In this document: positions 62,346-64,000 of the stretch, one piece after another | Numbering within the stretch: the stretch's first letter is position 1 | How the letters are laid out: each line of letters opens with the position of its first letter | Origin: Channa striata | Taxonomy: Eukaryota > Chordata > Actinopteri > Anabantiformes > Channidae | Reading direction: 5' to 3' | DNA: 64,000 nucleotides | NCBI GenBank assembly: GCA_033026295.1 | Contig: CM065172.1 | Location: 15,991,165 to 16,055,164 of the forward strand | The notes under the pieces: generated by a model | The model's input: the letters and a program-made list of their open reading frames with translations, nothing else | The model's database searches: none | Told to the model about the DNA's origin: nothing | Position numbers and translations under genes: made by a program

Positions 62346-64000
62346 TGAGGGGACAGAGGGATGAGTGGACTCCTTTCCTCCATTCACTTTGATCAAAGAC
62401 TGCATATCAGTCACAGAAATGAAATACAGGAGAGCATCCACTCAGAATATTCTGAACCTGTACGAACTTGGGATTGTCAAAGAATTCTTTAATGGTGAAT
62501 CCACTTCCAGGTCAACTTGTCAGCTTCTGCTGGAAAGGATTTGCTTTGCAATCTAACAATAGCTACAGGAATTTTTTTGTTTACTTTTCTTTTATTGAAG
62601 CTTCATGCTTGTGTCTTGAGCAAAACATGACCAATCGTGAACAAACATATCAGGAAAACACTTAAGGTGCATTTACTTGGGACGCAACCAAGCTGTCCAT
62701 TGTGCAGCTCTGAGCTGTCAGGGAGCCTCCATCTGCCCCTTTGCGGTGTGACCGACGCCATCAGCAATAGTCAGACTTCTGTCTATGAGCTTTGGCCAAT
62801 TAGGCATGTTGAATAAGAATCAGAATCAGATGTCAACAGTTGGAAAGTGAGACCAACCGGTGCCTATGATGAGACAACAATGCTAACAATGCCAGTACAG
62901 CATCTAATGTTGTAACGTAGACATATCATCCATTAGAAATAGTGACATAAAAATGTAACCTCACACCGCTCATTCAGTTTGTACTTATGCAGGCCCAGTT
63001 ACACTTTCTGTTTCTGTTGAGCAACAGCAGAATATGCAGCATTACATGCTCACTGACTCTCGATTTTGTTGTGTGTTCTAGCGCCAATTGTCATCCCAGA
63101 TGAAATCAATTTGACCTGATACTGCAGTTGGTTTGTCGTGACGCACTTTCTTTGACGTTGGCTTGGTGTGTCTCTGCACCAGAAAATCGAGCATTGGTTG
63201 AACTCTGCACATCTATATCGTTCTGACAACAGACATTTTTTTAAACAGTGAACCAAATTTGATGAAGCAGATATGTTTTAGTCTTCTTTATTGCATACAT
63301 TCTTTTCCTTGTCAAAAACCTGATGCCCACATTACCCACCGTTCAACTCTAACTACTGACAGACATGCTAACTGAGGTGACTATAGTCTGTCAGATTCTG
63401 CACAATCCTCTTTAGAGATTTTATTTTTCACAAGCTCAGTCGCACTCTGCAGCACTTAGGCTGACGTTTAGAAGCAGTGAAGTTTTGCTTTACGCGCGGA
63501 CTATGAGTTCATAAAGCATCATCACCGTACCTCTCTGATCACCCATATCAGTCGTGATAACAGATACTAGCAAAGTGACATCATCCCCACAAAACTGACC
63601 TAATCAATACAAAACCAGAGGCTGATTGTTTTAAAAACTCAGCCGTCTTCTAATTAGTGTTCGCCGATTGGCTCTTCCTGACCTTCATTTTCATAGATCT
63701 CACTAGTTAGAAAACAAGTCCTTATGACCTCATGTTGCCACAGGGAGACCACCTGCTCGCTGTCTATCCTAATCCGCTCCTGGACACTGGGCCCTCTACG
63801 ACCATATTAGTCACCAACAGCACCCAACCACTGACCCCACAGCCACCACGCTAACTCTGGCCTGGCCAATCAACGCTGCTGTCAACACCGGCCAAACCAG
63901 TAAAATTGTCTAATGAGCGTCTTGTATAACACTAACATGGCCATTAAAGAGCATTTAAAGAGAGTACAAGGGTATCAGATGGAGGGCTGTGGGTTATGGT
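62346..64000. other. Non-coding to the window edge, no gene seen
   Basis: AT-leaning single-copy sequence. The final part (about 63650-64000) is more complex and GC-balanced and may be the start of another conserved block cut by the window edge. No exon was identified. Confidence 0.6.

Noticed and set aside
1..64000. CRISPR arrays, phage or bacterial operons, viral genes, tRNA or rRNA genes
   Set aside because: No regularly spaced repeats, no dense coding, and no tRNA cloverleaf or rRNA sequence was recognised. The texture is that of a vertebrate gene desert.

Overview
The window looks like vertebrate, and specifically ray-finned (teleost) fish, nuclear DNA. It is AT-leaning, rich in (CA/TG)n microsatellites, and carries several dispersed repeats that I recognise as typical of teleost genomes. 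Only one protein-coding gene can be supported in 64 kb: an intronless large-Maf transcription factor gene, mafb, on the minus strand (coding part 42718-43788). The product has the family's N-terminal activation domain, histidine-rich linker, extended homology region, Maf-type basic region, leucine zipper and MafB-type C-terminus. Teleosts usually keep two mafb copies (mafba, mafbb), and I cannot tell from this sequence alone which one this is.

Layout. The gene sits in a GC-rich, CpG-rich island at about 42.7-44.8 kb. A TATA-type core promoter lies near 44.43 kb (minus strand), with an inverted CCAAT box and a CRE-like site just upstream. The 5' UTR is about 0.6 kb. The probable 3' UTR runs from 42717 towards a candidate ATTAAA signal at 40696-40701, with an alternative at 42061-42066. 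About 40 kb downstream of the gene (1-40.6 kb) and about 20 kb upstream (44.8-64 kb) contain no convincing exon. This is the gene-desert arrangement expected around a developmental regulator.

The non-coding DNA holds three kinds of material. (1) Simple repeats, mainly TG/CA runs. (2) Dispersed repeats: a SINE-like copy at 8.1-8.3 kb, a degenerate repeat at 19.1 kb, another at 21.2 kb, a MITE-like element with terminal inverted repeats at 24.6-25.0 kb, a family with four copies or fragments between 25.5 and 28.9 kb, and a fragment at 51.2 kb. (3) Blocks of complex, non-repetitive sequence dense in homeodomain, POU, Sox or nuclear-receptor type words. These look like conserved non-coding elements (for example 45.9-46.14, 46.75-46.96, 54.96-55.27, 57.06-57.29, 59.68-60.09 and 62.2-62.35 kb). 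Their status is inference; conservation was not tested.

How it works together. The natural reading is one transcription factor gene plus its long-range cis-regulatory landscape. I found no operon, CRISPR array, phage, viral gene or novel multi-gene system. The points most worth a second look are candidate regulatory elements and an open in-frame stretch upstream of the mafb start codon.
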